Source of the DNA: Erodium maritimum
Taxonomy: Eukaryota; Streptophyta; Magnoliopsida; Geraniales; Geraniaceae
DNA: 64,000 nucleotides
Direction: 5' to 3'
Assembly: GCA_963921825.1 (NCBI GenBank)
Contig: OY997589.1
Location: 81,576,523-81,640,522 of the forward strand
Position 1 is the first letter of the stretch. Each line of letters opens with the position of its first letter. The notes under the pieces are model-generated. The model saw only the letters and a program-made list of their open reading frames with translations. It did not search any database and was not told the DNA's origin. This document shows positions 1 to 10,900 of this stretch, in pieces. Both the position numbers and the translations under genes were made by a program.

Positions 1-1329
1 TATTATGGTGATGATCCTGATTATAGGTTTGCTATGGTATGGAATCCTTGTACTAGTGAGTTCATTACCTTCCCTCCGCCCCCATCGCCTTGTCGGGGAT
101 ATGGGTTAGGTTTTAACAGAAAGGAAAACAAGTTCAAACTTTTGCGACTGATTGGTAGAAGTAGCTGTTATGATACGGTTGAAGCTGATATATGCACGAT
201 TGAGAAATCATGCTCGTGGAAGAGGGTTGGTCCTTTTTCTTCCCATTATGCTTGGGCTCGTGGTTCCCGTTCTTGGGTTCATGAGTACATGAATAAGGCT
301 AGGGATCTGCATTCTGTTTTCTTGCAAGGTACCCTTCATTGGGTTGGTATAGATAAATCTCGAATTGCTATACATACTTTTGATTTTGAGGATGAGCATT
401 TTGGAACCCTTGCACTTCCACCCGGCTTCAATGGAACTTACACCGGTTGTCGAGAAGACAGGCTTGGGGTGTTCGAAGGTTGCCTATGTGTAGCTGATTA
501 TAGGAATGGATGCATGGCCATATGGGTGATGATGGAATATGGTGTGCAGGGTTCCTGGACAAAGCTGTTTAGTTTCGGGTCTAGTTTAGACAAACGGGTT
601 GAATGTCACTATTGCCTACCGGTGATTTGGATGGGCAATGGTGAAATACTGATGACATTCTCCTGTGCTTGTTTGTCTAGTGTATCTGTTTATAATCCAG
701 ATCTGGAAAGCAGAAGAGTTGCGGGTTCTGGTCCAATCTCCCTCAGAGTGATGGATTATAGGCCAAGTCTTGTTCGGCTCAAGGATTCTATGCTCGGATA
801 TGTTGTTCATGTCAAACCAAAGGGTGGTGTTTTGAAACAAGTAGAAAGGTTAACAATTAATAGGTGGAGAGCGCTGCAGGAATCACGGCAACAGCATGGT
901 TTGAAGAGATGTCGTACAAATGATGATGAACTTTTGGATGCTCGAGTCATGGAAGGATATGTCAGTGCAGCTCGTATAGCAGGGCAGAGTGAGGCGCATA
1001 TCAGAGAAATAAAAGGAAAAGACAAAGCGACTTTGTCAAACGAACAAGATGAATTGCCCCAAGGCAGGACCCTCGTTGAGGCGAACAAGTCACAGCAAGC
1101 GTTCATGCTTGAGATAGAGAAGCTCAAACACCGGGACAAGGAACTCCAGCAACGGGATAAGGAACTCGAGCTCAAGAACAAGATACTCGAGCAACGGGAC
1201 AAGCTACTCAACATACTTCGGGAAATAGATAACACGGATCAAGCCCGAATGACGACGGACGAGAAAGCTCATCATCTGAGTAAGATCAAACGATATGAGA
1301 ACCTCCTAACCCGTACTTTTGACCAGTAA
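1..1329 (+). CDS. F-box-associated-domain protein, 3' part (5' end outside window)
   Basis: The frame is open from base 1 to the TAA at 1327-1329, so the first in-frame ATG at 34 is probably internal. The visible protein is about 442 residues. Its first 270 or so residues look like an F-box-associated (FBA) beta-propeller-like domain: a WNPCTSEF segment near the start, YGLGFN about 20 residues later, then LHSVFLQGTLHWVG, which matches the usual 'G.LHW' block. An F-box (about 40 residues that bind SKP1 in SCF ubiquitin ligases) would be expected upstream of the window. The last 130 residues are unusual: strongly charged, with repeated KELQQRDKELELKNK-type heptads that predict a coiled coil, ending near KIKRYENLL. 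No intron is seen in the visible part. The family call is fairly secure; the substrate cannot be inferred. It is followed by an AT-rich 3' flank. Confidence 0.75.
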   Translation, partial: YYGDDPDYRFAMVWNPCTSEFITFPPPPSPCRGYGLGFNRKENKFKLLRLIGRSSCYDTVEADICTIEKSCSWKRVGPFSSHYAWARGSRSWVHEYMNKARDLHSVFLQGTLHWVGIDKSRIAIHTFDFEDEHFGTLALPPGFNGTYTGCREDRLGVFEGCLCVADYRNGCMAIWVMMEYGVQGSWTKLFSFGSSLDKRVECHYCLPVIWMGNGEILMTFSCACLSSVSVYNPDLESRRVAGSGPISLRVMDYRPSLVRLKDSMLGYVVHVKPKGGVLKQVERLTINRWRALQESRQQHGLKRCRTNDDELLDARVMEGYVSAARIAGQSEAHIREIKGKDKATLSNEQDELPQGRTLVEANKSQQAFMLEIEKLKHRDKELQQRDKELELKNKILEQRDKLLNILREIDNTDQARMTTDEKAHHLSKIKRYENLLTRTFDQ

Positions 1330-1600
1330 TTTGTATGGTGTGATTTCAGATGTTTCTTCAAGATGAAATTTTTTCAATACAGTGGTCTTGGGATATGTAA
1401 TGATTATGTAACTTCAACGTTAATTGCAATGAAATTATATTTTTGATGTATTAATTTAATGTATTATCTCATTACATGATTACAAGTCATATTTGATTAA
1501 TTAAATCAGAGTAATGGAATTAACAAAAAAGAGTAACCTTACATTGTGTAGATACACGACTCCTCTTACTTGTCCCCTCTCAATTACCTGTTATTGTAAA
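1330..1600. other. 3' flank of the F-box gene
   Basis: AT-rich non-coding sequence between the F-box stop codon and the MITE that begins at about 1601. It probably includes the 3'UTR. I see no open reading frame or repeat here. Confidence 0.5.
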
Positions 1601-1635
1601 GAGCATTTCTAACACTAGTATGTTGGTGTTGCTTG

Positions 1636-1908
1636 TGTAACAAGAGAGAGATAAGGAGGCGCTGTAGCGATATCAATTAGGGTTGCTAGAAGGATTCAGA
1701 AGAGGAGGAAGGTACCAGAAGAGGGAGGATAGAGAGAGAGAGAGTAGGGGGGGAGAGTAGTGGAGAGTGTATTGAGATAACTGTATGCTTTCTCATTTCC
1801 AATCAACGATATTTAACGAACATAAATGGGCCTTGGGCTAGCCAAGGATAAAGCCCAAAATAGAAAACAATTGCAGAATTAAAACCCAATTCAAATTATT
1901 GTGTAACA
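1636..1908 (-). repeat. 3' LTR of the gypsy element
   Basis: A 273-bp LTR, TG...CA. It differs from its partner by only about three substitutions or single-base indels outside a GA microsatellite (short here, near 1728-1745; longer in the other LTR). It carries a stretch ending AACATAAATGGGCC shared by both copies. Confidence 0.93.
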
Positions 1909-1936
1909 ATACCCTCTCCTTCAAAACTTCATGTCC

Positions 1937-4900
1937 TCATGAAGAACTGTCGAAATCTGGAAATTTCTTCTGCAGATCAAACAAAAATTCCCAAGAATCG
2001 TCCTCAGGTGGTGAGTGCTTCCAACGGATCAGGACCTGTGTCGCAGCACGATTTCCACGTCTGATCATGCGTCTGTCAAGCACTCTGTCCGGAGCTTTGG
2101 AAAAGAGATTTGGGAGAGTCGTCGTTGGCAAAGGTGTTTGATGCGAAAACCTCCCCGACGTGTTTCTTCAGTTGGGAAATGTGGAACGTTGGGTGGACGC
2201 GAGACTCCTCAGGCAAAGCCAATGTGTAAAAGACACGACCAACTCGGCGAAGAATCTTGAATGGCCCGAAATACTTGGGACTCAGCTTTTGGGAAGTGCG
2301 GCATTCCACTGAACTCTGATGATAGGGTTGTAGCTTAACATAGGCCCAAGTACCAACCTCAAATTCTTGGTCTGATCTGTGCTAGTCAGCTTGTGATTTC
2401 ATGCGAGAAGATGCTATGTGTAGATGAAATTTGAGCAACTAGGAAACCTCTTCTCGGTCTTGCAAGCTCCGATCGACCAACTCAACAGCAGTGGAGCTTG
2501 AGAGATATGGAATATGACATGGAGGGGGCTGTCCATACAGAGCCTGGTACGGGGAGGTTTGTATGGAAGAGTGAAAAGACGTGTTGTACCAGTACTCCGC
2601 TAGAGGGAGCCACTTTGACCAGTCCTTCGGACAATCTGAGCACATACATCTGAGGTAGGTTTCCAAGACTTGTTCACGATTTCTGTTTGACCATCTGTTT
2701 GTGGATGGTATGCTGATGACATGTTCAGCGAGACCTTGTGGAGACGAAGCAGTTCCTTCCAGAAAACAGAGATGAACACTTTATCTCTGTCGCAGACTAT
2801 GGATGAAGGCATACCATGCAATCGAAAAATGGAGTCCATGAATGCTTGAGCCACTGTGATCGCTGTGAAAGGATGCTTAAGTGCCACAAAGTGGGAAGAC
2901 TTGGACAAACGATCAACAACCACATAGATTACTTCGAACCCGTTGGACTTTGGTAGCCCTTCGATGAAATCTATCGAAATGTCAGCCCAAACTCTGTCAG
3001 GAATAGGTAAGGGCTATAACAATCCAGGCGATGCAGAGAGGTTGGGTTTGTTCTTCTGGAAAACAGGACAAGAAGCAACCAACCTAGCCACGTCCTTCCT
3101 CAATTTCTTCCAATAGAAGTGGCTAGAGATCCTTTTGAAGGTAGCCAAAGTACCCGAGTGACCCCCAACCGGTCCTCCATGGAAATGGTTGAGTAATTCA
3201 GTTCTGAGTAGTGAATCATGGCCCACAACCAACTTGCCCTTGCGAAACAGCTGGTTGTTAACCCAAGAATAGTGCCCATTTGAACCGGAACCACTTTGGA
3301 GCTCATGAATGATAGCCTGAAGCTTTGGATCCATCTCCCACGACTTGCGAACCTGATCCATCAATGGAGAAGAAATAGAACTCAGGGCGAGGACTGAACA
3401 TTGAGATGGTGGATCCATCGGATCAAGGTCCGAAGAGAATTTGCGAGATAATGCGTCGGCCACTGTGTTAGTAGAACCTGACCTGAACTGTATATCAAAG
3501 TCATACCCCATCATCTTTACCACCCACTGCAATTGGGCTGGGGTTGTTGTTCTCTGTTGCAAGAGAAACCTGAGGCTCTGGTGGTCGGTTTTGATTACAA
3601 AATGGCGTCCCATGAGGTATGAGTTCCAATGCTTGGTAGCTAGCAACACTGCGAGCATCTCTTTCTCATATACAGATAAAGATCTCTGCCTCAATCCTAG
3701 TGCTTTACTGAAGAAAGCCATTGGCCGACCCAATTGGCTCAACACAGCACTGATGCCAGTACTAGAAGCGTTAGTCTCCAGAATGCATGTTATTGTAAAA
3801 TCAGGCAGGGCCAAGACTGGTGTTGATGTTATTGCGTGTTGCAAATTGTGGAAAGCCTCGGTGGCCATAGGAGACCAAGAGAAGGCATCTTTCTTCAACA
3901 GATCCGTTAATGGTCTCGCGACTGCCCCATAATTCCTCACGAATCTCCTGTAATAACCTGTCAAACCAAGAAAACCACGTAATTGCTTAATCGTGCTTGG
4001 AATAGACCAGTCCAGAACAGCCTCCACCTTCTTCTTGTCCATTGAAACCCCATTGGAAGAGATTACGTGACCCAAGTATTCGATTTCCGCAGCAGCAAAT
4101 ACACATTTAGAAGCTTTGAGGAACAGCTGCTCTGTGCTCAGAATATCAAAAACAAGCTTCAAATGTTCTATATGATCGTCAAGTGAAGAAGAATAGATCA
4201 AAATATCGTCAAAGAAGACTAAGACACATACCCTGAGAAGTAGTCTGAATATATCATTCATAAGGGACTGGAATGTCGTCAGGGCGTTTGTAAGCCCAAA
4301 AGGCATGACGAGGAATTCATATAATCCTGAATGTGTGCAAAATGCGGTCTTAGGAATGTCTTCTTTCTTCATGAGAATCTGATGGTAACCAGCCCTGAGG
4401 TCCAACTTGGTGAAGAACGTAGCACCGTGCAATTCATCCAACAATTCCTCAACCAAGGGTATAGGGAACTTAGCTTTTACTGTCATTGAGTTCAGTCGCC
4501 GATAATCCACACAAAGTCTCCAAGAATTGTCTTTCTTCTTTACTAGAATGACAGGGAATGCAAATTCGTTAGAACTAGGTCGGATTATTCCTGAATCCAG
4601 CATCTCATTAATTAACCTTTCCATTTCAGTTTTCTGGATGGAGGAGTACCTATAAGGTCTAAGCTTCACAGCTTGAGCATCGGGGTGGAGCTGAATGGCA
4701 TGATCGTGAGTACGATGGGGCGGTAATCCGCGAGGTTCTTCGAACAAGCCACTGAAACCTCGTAACAGGGCATCAATTTCTGGTGGTGGAGTAGGAACCA
4801 ACCTCGAGTCATCTGAGGAAGAAATCTGGCATATCTCCCTGCGTGAACAAGAGAAAAGAGTAACAGGGAGGTGGGGTAAGGATAGCTTGAGACATTGCTT

Positions 4901-6481
4901 CCTTGACGCCCACGTAATCGACCCAGGTGGTATACCCTGTAGCTGGAACTTGCGGTTTTGAATCGTGAAATCCATAGTTAGGCGAGAAAAGTCCCAAAGG
5001 ATAGGTCCCAGTGTCACTAACCACTGAACCCCAAGTATCATATTACAACCTTGCACTGGAAGTGTAAGAAAATCATCTGTGAATACACTACCTTGCATAG
5101 TCCACTTAAGGTTGGTGCATCTAGCTCCTGTAAACAATACATCTCCATTAGCCACGGTCACCCTCACATCTGGTGTTGGAGATAGGAGGCAACCCAAAGA
5201 TTCAGCAATCGTAACGTTGAGTAAATTATGGGTGCTGCTTGAATCCACTAGAACAGAGATCGTGTGCTTGCCAATAAGACCCTTCAAGGTCATAGTCCTG
5301 TATCCAGACAATCCACAAAGAGCGTGAAGAGATATCACAGGGTCAGATGTATTAGAACCCAAGACCTCGTCTTCACTAGGATCAAGAGAGGTCATACAAT
5401 CCAGAAATACATCGCCATCAGCCTGGCCAGAAGAATCATCACCCACAAGGAGTTGGAAAAGTTGAGATTTAGTGCAACGGTGTTCTCGAGAGAACTTGTC
5501 TCCACACCAAAAGCAGAGCCCTTTGCGGTAACGGTCATCACGCAGTTGGCGTTGTGCTGCTGTTGATGGAGTATTGGGTTTCGAGTAAGATGGAGTAACT
5601 CGTGGCGAAGGAAGTGGTTGGTGTTTGGGTGGAGGTGGTATTGGTGGTGGTCTGTAATGTGGTGGTGGTGGTGGGCGATGGTGAGAGAAAGATGTGTGGG
5701 TGGGTCGATAAAGGTGCTTCTTTTCCAGTTGCTTAGCCATTATCAAGGCTTGGGTGATATCTCTGGGAAAATGCGAGCGGACTGCGTCTTCCATCTCCGG
5801 TTTCAAGTGGCTTAGGAACATTGCTAGAGTGTCCTTTTCAGAGAGAGATAATTGGGTGACAATGCCCTGGAAAGCCTGGAAATAAGATTCGACAGATCCA
5901 TCCTGGTGGAGGTGAGCCAGCTCCGACATGTAATCGTTGTACTCACCGTCCATGAAACGCCATCACAGAGCACCCAGATAGTCCTCCCAAGGTGGGTCAG
6001 ACACGCCCTTAGCCTGTGCCTGTTTCATCCAGTGCAAATGGTGCCTGAGCGCCGCTTCTTCAAACCCCAAAACTGCCTCACGAATCATTTCGTGCTCAGG
6101 TATCTTTTCAGCCAAACAATGTTGGAGGAATTTCCATTCCCAACACAGAAAATCAGTACCATCAAATTTTGGTGGTTGTCGCGGACGGAACTCTCGGCGA
6201 GCCGCGGAATCTGGCAAGGCTTCGGGAGGGGGACCCAAAATTGATGCATGCGGCGGTGGAGTTGCTCCGATGACCCCCGACCCAGAAGCTGGAGACGGCG
6301 GAGTCGTCGTATAAGGCCTGGATGGTGAATCCTGAATCTTATCGATTAAGGCCTGAAGGAGCTTTGTCATGTTGTTCATCGAGACCTTGAGCTCTGCGAC
6401 ATCATCCTTGATCGTCACCGCCTCTGTATTAGTCACTGAAATTTCTTCCTGGAGCTGTTTATTGGACACGGAAGTAGACAT
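1937..6481 (-). pseudogene. gypsy gag-pol polyprotein, broken
   Basis: It starts at the ATG complementary to 6479-6481. The gag frame runs to an in-frame TGA at 5963-5965 and continues in the same frame below it. Protease: the active-site block reads VDSSSTHN, where the family has Asp-Ser/Thr-Gly, so Gly is lost. RT has DLRAGYHQI and FFDDILIYS. RNase H reads ETNASSTGI, with Asn at the usual catalytic Asp. The integrase zinc finger ends in SCPVFQKNK, so one Cys is lost. A TAG at 3014-3016 interrupts integrase, and a 1-base deletion near 2672 shifts the frame after the [10 protein letters not shown] segment. More stops follow near 2440 and 2380, and another frameshift lies between about 2076 and 2131. 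The last block (ATQVLIRWKHSPPEDDSWE) resembles the chromodomain-like tail of plant chromoviruses. Gag contains a long proline/histidine-rich stretch encoded by the GTGG-rich run at 5620-5690. Confidence 0.9.
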
Positions 6482-6502
6482 TTGGTGGCCTGGAAGGTGA
6501 GG

Positions 6503-6511
6503 CTGATACCA
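6503..6511 (-). other. Primer-binding site of the gypsy element
   Basis: The complement reads TGGTATCAG, matching the 3' end complement of plant initiator methionine tRNA. It starts two bases inside the 5' LTR boundary. Confidence 0.75.
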
Positions 6512-6512
6512 G

Positions 6513-6607
6513 TGTAACAAGAGAGAGATAAGGAGGCGCTGTAGCGATATCAATTAGGGTTGCTAGAAGGATTCAGAAGAGGAGGAAGGTACCAGAAGAG
6601 GGAGGAT

Positions 6608-6650
<43 letters not shown>

Positions 6651-6799
6651 TGGAGAGTGTGCTGAGATAACTGTATGCTTTCTCATTTCCAATCAACGAT
6701 ATTTAACGAACATAAATGGGCCTTGGGCTAGCCAAGGATAAAGCCCAAAATAGAAAAACAATTGCAGAATTAAAACCCAATTCAAATTAGTGTGTAACA
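6513..6799 (-). repeat. 5' LTR of the gypsy element
   Basis: A 287-bp LTR, TG...CA, nearly identical to 1636-1908. Most of the 14-bp length difference lies in the GA microsatellite at about 6608-6647. Being 5' for a minus-strand element, it would hold the promoter. Confidence 0.93.
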
Positions 6800-7068
6800 G
6801 CTTGTTCGATTAAAAAATAATATTTCAACCATTTTTCAATAATAATTAGCACGAACAATCAACAACCTCTAATACTAGTCTGTTCGTATTGGTTGTTCGT
6901 TTCATTTTTTTCACAATTTTTCAACTGTCGGCGATTCGTGTCGATGGTGAGCTTAGCACCAGTCCTCATCGTTAGCACCCAAACATCGGCTAAACGCCAA
7001 CTCAACGCAGGCGATTTCTCCCTGCCAACAACTTACCGCCGTCTTTACCACCATAGTTGGAGATGCTC

Positions 7069-7534
7069 TAAGGACAACCTTAAGACGAGTCTTCAATCTC
7101 CTGGTCGTAGACTAATCAAGTTGTTACTTCTAGATTGTTATCAATTCAAACGTACGATTATTTTTCAACTGTTATCGAATCTTATTTACTAGTGATTCTT
7201 CAATTTATTAGTGAAGCGAACAAGGGTTTCCCCGATGCTACACTTTCATTTCTCAACGAGACCACAAACAAAAACAACATTACCGATGTAATAACAGTTT
7301 CTTTATCATATAAAACAACATTACCGATGTAATAGCAGTTTCTAAAGCGATCATAGAAACAGTCAACTTCATATACAAATTGTCCCAATCTCGTTACCAT
7401 TTCTGGAGAGCACTAAACTTGTCAGTAATCGAACAGTTATCCCTATCATACACATCAACGCAATTGAACATCTCTGTAACCCCATTTCATATCAGAATTC
7501 TCAACATGGAACTCTATACAAGTAAAATCATGTA
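7069..7534. other. Intergenic sequence, nothing recognised
   Basis: AT-rich sequence with a short direct repeat, about 20 bp, ending TTACCGATGTAATA (near 7280 and 7320). No coding sequence is supported. It lies beyond the 3' end of the minus-strand TPS gene. Confidence 0.4.
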
Positions 7535-7915
7535 AGGATAATTGCAAAAGAGGACACTGATGTATTCACTTTTTGCAGCCTGTAACCCTCTTTTTTGATA
7601 ATTACAAAAAAAAAATACTTGAACTTGTCCTTTTGTTGCAATTTGTATTAAAATAACGATCTTACCCTTATAATTTAGATTTAAAAAACAATTAAGTACA
7701 AAAATATTCGGAATTATCATATCCCTTAATTTTTGGATTTGATTTCTTTAGTTATCATTTTTTAAATTTAAATTTACAAGGGTAGTTCGTCATTTTAAAA
7801 TAAATCTATACAATGTGCAACAAAAATATAAGTTGAGAGCACTTTTTTCGATTATAAAAAAGAACTACAAGTTGCAAAAAATGAATACCTATGGGTTTTT
7901 TTCTGTGATCATCCC
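7535..7915. mobile_element. Foldback MITE, family A copy 1 (in the TPS 3' flank)
   Basis: A 381-bp element that is palindromic almost throughout. The left end is AGGATAATTGCAAAAG and the right-end complement is GGGATGATCACAGAAAA. Inside each end comes a block like GTATTCA(C/T)TTTTTGCA. The flanks match at 7 of 9 bases (AATCATGTA at 7526-7534, AATTTTGTA at 7916-7924), suggesting a Mutator-type 9-bp duplication. Other copies of the family are at 9203, 31033, 49092 and 63505. It lies 43 bp beyond the TPS stop codon, so probably in the 3'UTR. There is no coding capacity. Confidence 0.75.
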
Positions 7916-7958
7916 AATTTTGTATCTCCTCAAAAGTCCCAAATCCAAAGACCTGTAC

Positions 7959-10900
7959 TTAGAAAGAGCTTTCAAAGGAGACCTGGGTTTGTCTAACGAA
8001 TATAGGCTTTGGTTTTGAAGCAGTGGCTAGGCCATCGAGTAACCTCACAACATCGGCTGGATCATCAAGATAGTACTTGGCCTTGCTCGGCTTCTGTCCA
8101 ACAGTGCACGCAAAGATCTCCGGAGCTGAAGGCAGGGACGGGCTATTGACTGTCGCTAAAATGCTTGCAAACATATCTTCATCGGATCTGTCATCACCGA
8201 TGCACATAACGAAGTCCGGTGGTTCTCCCCCGTTGAGCATTGTTGTGAGAACTGTCTCGGCCACCAGCCCTTTGCTTACACCCTAACACATCAGAAGCTA
8301 TTTATGAGAAAGGTTCACAGTAGAAACTGCAGGGTCGAAAAAAATTAAATGCTATGGCTTATGAGCCTATGTCTCTAGGCGTTTATGTGTTTTTAGGGGT
8401 AATTGCAGTTCCATACCCTGTATTCTGAGTTATTTTTAATTCACTACCATGTACTTCGGGGAAATTATAGTTCCTAGCCCCCCAACTATACTCCAAAGGT
8501 CAAATCCTAACGTCTCTGACCTTTGGTTTCAATTTTCTATCTGTGACTTTTCAGAAATTGATATTTCCTAGCGTAAAGGTGACGATAAATTTTTAGAAAC
8601 TAACGTAAAGAAACGTTAGTTTCTAAAAAATATCTTCAGCTTTACGCTAGGAACTAACAATTTTTGAAAAGTCACAGGTAGGAATTGAAACCAAAGGTCA
8701 AAGACGTTAGCTCAAAGTACACGGTACAGAACTGTCATCGCCATTTTTAGTCTAATCAACAATAAAGTGGTAAATCTTAATTTAACTGTGAACCCCTACA
8801 AGGATACCGTAATTCCTAAACTACCCCTTCCCCACGCCTGCTCTAAGCAGATTACTCATTAGGATTCAAATACTAGAGGACATACCTGTGGCTTGACTTC
8901 AACAATTTGCTGGCCTCTCTTAACGACTGCAGGTTCATTGGCGAGCACATTATCCAGATGATCCAACAACTCCTTGGCTTGGCACAACCCGAAGTCGGGG
9001 TCTGCATCCTGGTGGTGCCAAACCAAAGCACTCTCTTTGATCTCCAAGCTTGAACCGTCAGTTGCCTCTGTATAAGATTTCATGATAGGCTCAACGACTT
9101 GCTTCCAATCAAGGTCGGCAGACACAAGACTGGTCTCCCACTCAGCTGTCTTATTCCACCTGCAATAGGAACGACCAAAACTATCATATAATGTAAAGTA
9201 TAGGGATATTTGCAAAAGTACCCTGAGGTATTCACTTTTTACAACTTGTAGCCCTCTTCGGTAATTGCAAAAAAGTGCCATTAACTTCTTTGTTGCACTT
9301 TGTATAAGTTTGTTTCAAAATGACGATTTCACCGTAGGAAATTTAAATCAATAAAATAAAATAAATAAATAGTCCAAATTTCATATCCTTTAAATTTCTG
9401 CTCTTTGTACCTTACATAGTGCAAGAAAATTAAGAGAAGAAATTAAGATTTCCTGTTTTCCATTCATTAGTTTTAAAATCTAAACTGTAAGGGTGAAATT
9501 ATCATTTTTATACAAAATGTAACAAAAAGACAAGTTCAGGGGTCCTTTTTTGCAATAATCAAAGAAGAGGGCTAAAAGTTGCTAAAATTGAATATCTCAC
9601 ATACTCTTTTGCCAAAATAAAAAATTCCAGTGTGTATTAGAAATACCTTAAGAAGTATCCATGTTCAGCTGCTATTCCTAGCCTCTCACATGGAGAAAGC
9701 CACTCACTAAGGGAACCTCTTCCCCTCCCACTCACGATAAACACAGTGTTCTTCGGGTCATTGCACAATGTAGTTAGCACAGATATGACTTCAGGGCTTG
9801 GACTCTTGATAATCGAAGTTTGGGGCACCACAGTACCGTCATAATCCAAAAAGATTGCCCTTTTATTAGTCCTTTTATACGCCGAAACAATGTGATCAAT
9901 AGACAGCTTCCTGAAACTCGGTGAAAGCGAAACGACTCTGAAACCCAGGCCCAACCCGATCCCCCAACATCGTTTACTATAGTGATCTTGGCACGCCCGC
10001 TCCAAATCCTGTATGAAACTCCGAGCCCAATACGCCACATTGTGAGAACTGACATACTTGTAGTGTTTCTCGTGACGCAATTGCTTCTCGGACTCTGGCA
10101 TTGTGATTGCCGAGTTCAAGGCATCGGCAACGGCGTCGATGTCCCACGGATTAACCCTTATCGCTCCGCTTAGAGAAGGTGAGCAACCGACGAATTCAGA
10201 TACAACGAGCATACTGGTACGAGGAGTATTCGTTTCTCTACCCATAGCTTTGTCCATGATTTGAGTTCCCTGCCTGCAGACAATATACTTGTACGGGACT
10301 AAGTTCATCCCGTCCCTCACAGCATTCAGTATGCAGCAGTCTGCAACGGAGTAATAGGCTGTCTTCTCGTAACGTGGAACGGGACGATCGATCAAAACAA
10401 CAGGTTTATAATCAATCGAGCCGTAAACGTCGTTTATCCGTTGAACGGTTGAGTATGTCTCCTTCTTCGCTTCCTGCACATCTTTCCCTGAGCCACGTGC
10501 AGGATTCACAATTTGAATCAACACGACCTTGCCTTGCAGCTCCGGGTGTTGCTGCAACAGCTGTTCTACAGCAAGTAGTTTCAGACTGATACCTTTAAAT
10601 ATGTCCATGTCATCGATACCAAAAATCACTTTCTTCCCCACAAACTGGTTCTGGATCTCTCTGAGTTTATTCGATGTAGCGGGAAGATTTAATACAGATT
10701 CAAGCCGACCCATATGAACACCTACAGGCAAGATTTTAATATACACTGTTCGGCCGAAATAATCAAGTCCAATATGACCACGCTTGGACTCATAATCCAG
10801 GCCCAACATTCTACTACAGCAAGAGAGAAAGTGTCGGGCATAATCGAAAGTATGAAAACCGATTAGATCACAGTTCAGCAAACCCCGTAAAATCTCATCC

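Larger units (their letters stand above)
1636..6799 (-). mobile_element. Ty3/gypsy LTR retrotransposon (chromovirus-like), inactive
   Basis: A full-length element of about 5.2 kb on the minus strand. Both LTRs start TGTAACAAGAG and end TGTGTAACA. The 5-bp target duplication is GCTTG (1631-1635 and 6800-6804). On the minus strand the primer-binding site next to the 5' LTR contains TGGTATCAG (initiator-Met tRNA type, 6503-6511). A purine run, GAAGGAGAGGG (complement of 1912-1922), lies next to the 3' LTR. The internal region encodes gag, protease, RT, RNase H, integrase and a chromodomain-like tail in that order, which is the gypsy order. Stops, frameshifts and lost catalytic residues mean it cannot make its own enzymes. 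Confidence 0.95.
1601..7068. mobile_element. Small MITE (about 300 bp) split by a gypsy element
   Basis: The left end reads GAGCATTTCTAAC at 1601 and the right end reads GTTGGAGATGCTC up to 7068, an inverted terminal repeat of about 13 bp with two mismatches. The outside bases are compatible with a TAA duplication. Removing the gypsy element (1636-6799) and one copy of its 5-bp duplication leaves about 299 bp. GAGCATCTCCAAC-type ends are common on plant PIF/Harbinger-like MITEs. The family call is inferred from the ends only, as no transposase is present. Confidence 0.5.

Noticed and set aside
807..1235. Minus-strand Ser-rich frame of 142 codons
   Set aside because: Antisense to the coiled-coil part of the F-box-associated gene; no domain of its own.
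3441..3932. Plus-strand frame of 163 codons inside the gypsy element
   Set aside because: It lies antisense to the RT/RNase H region, whose conserved motifs are on the minus strand; it is a shadow frame.
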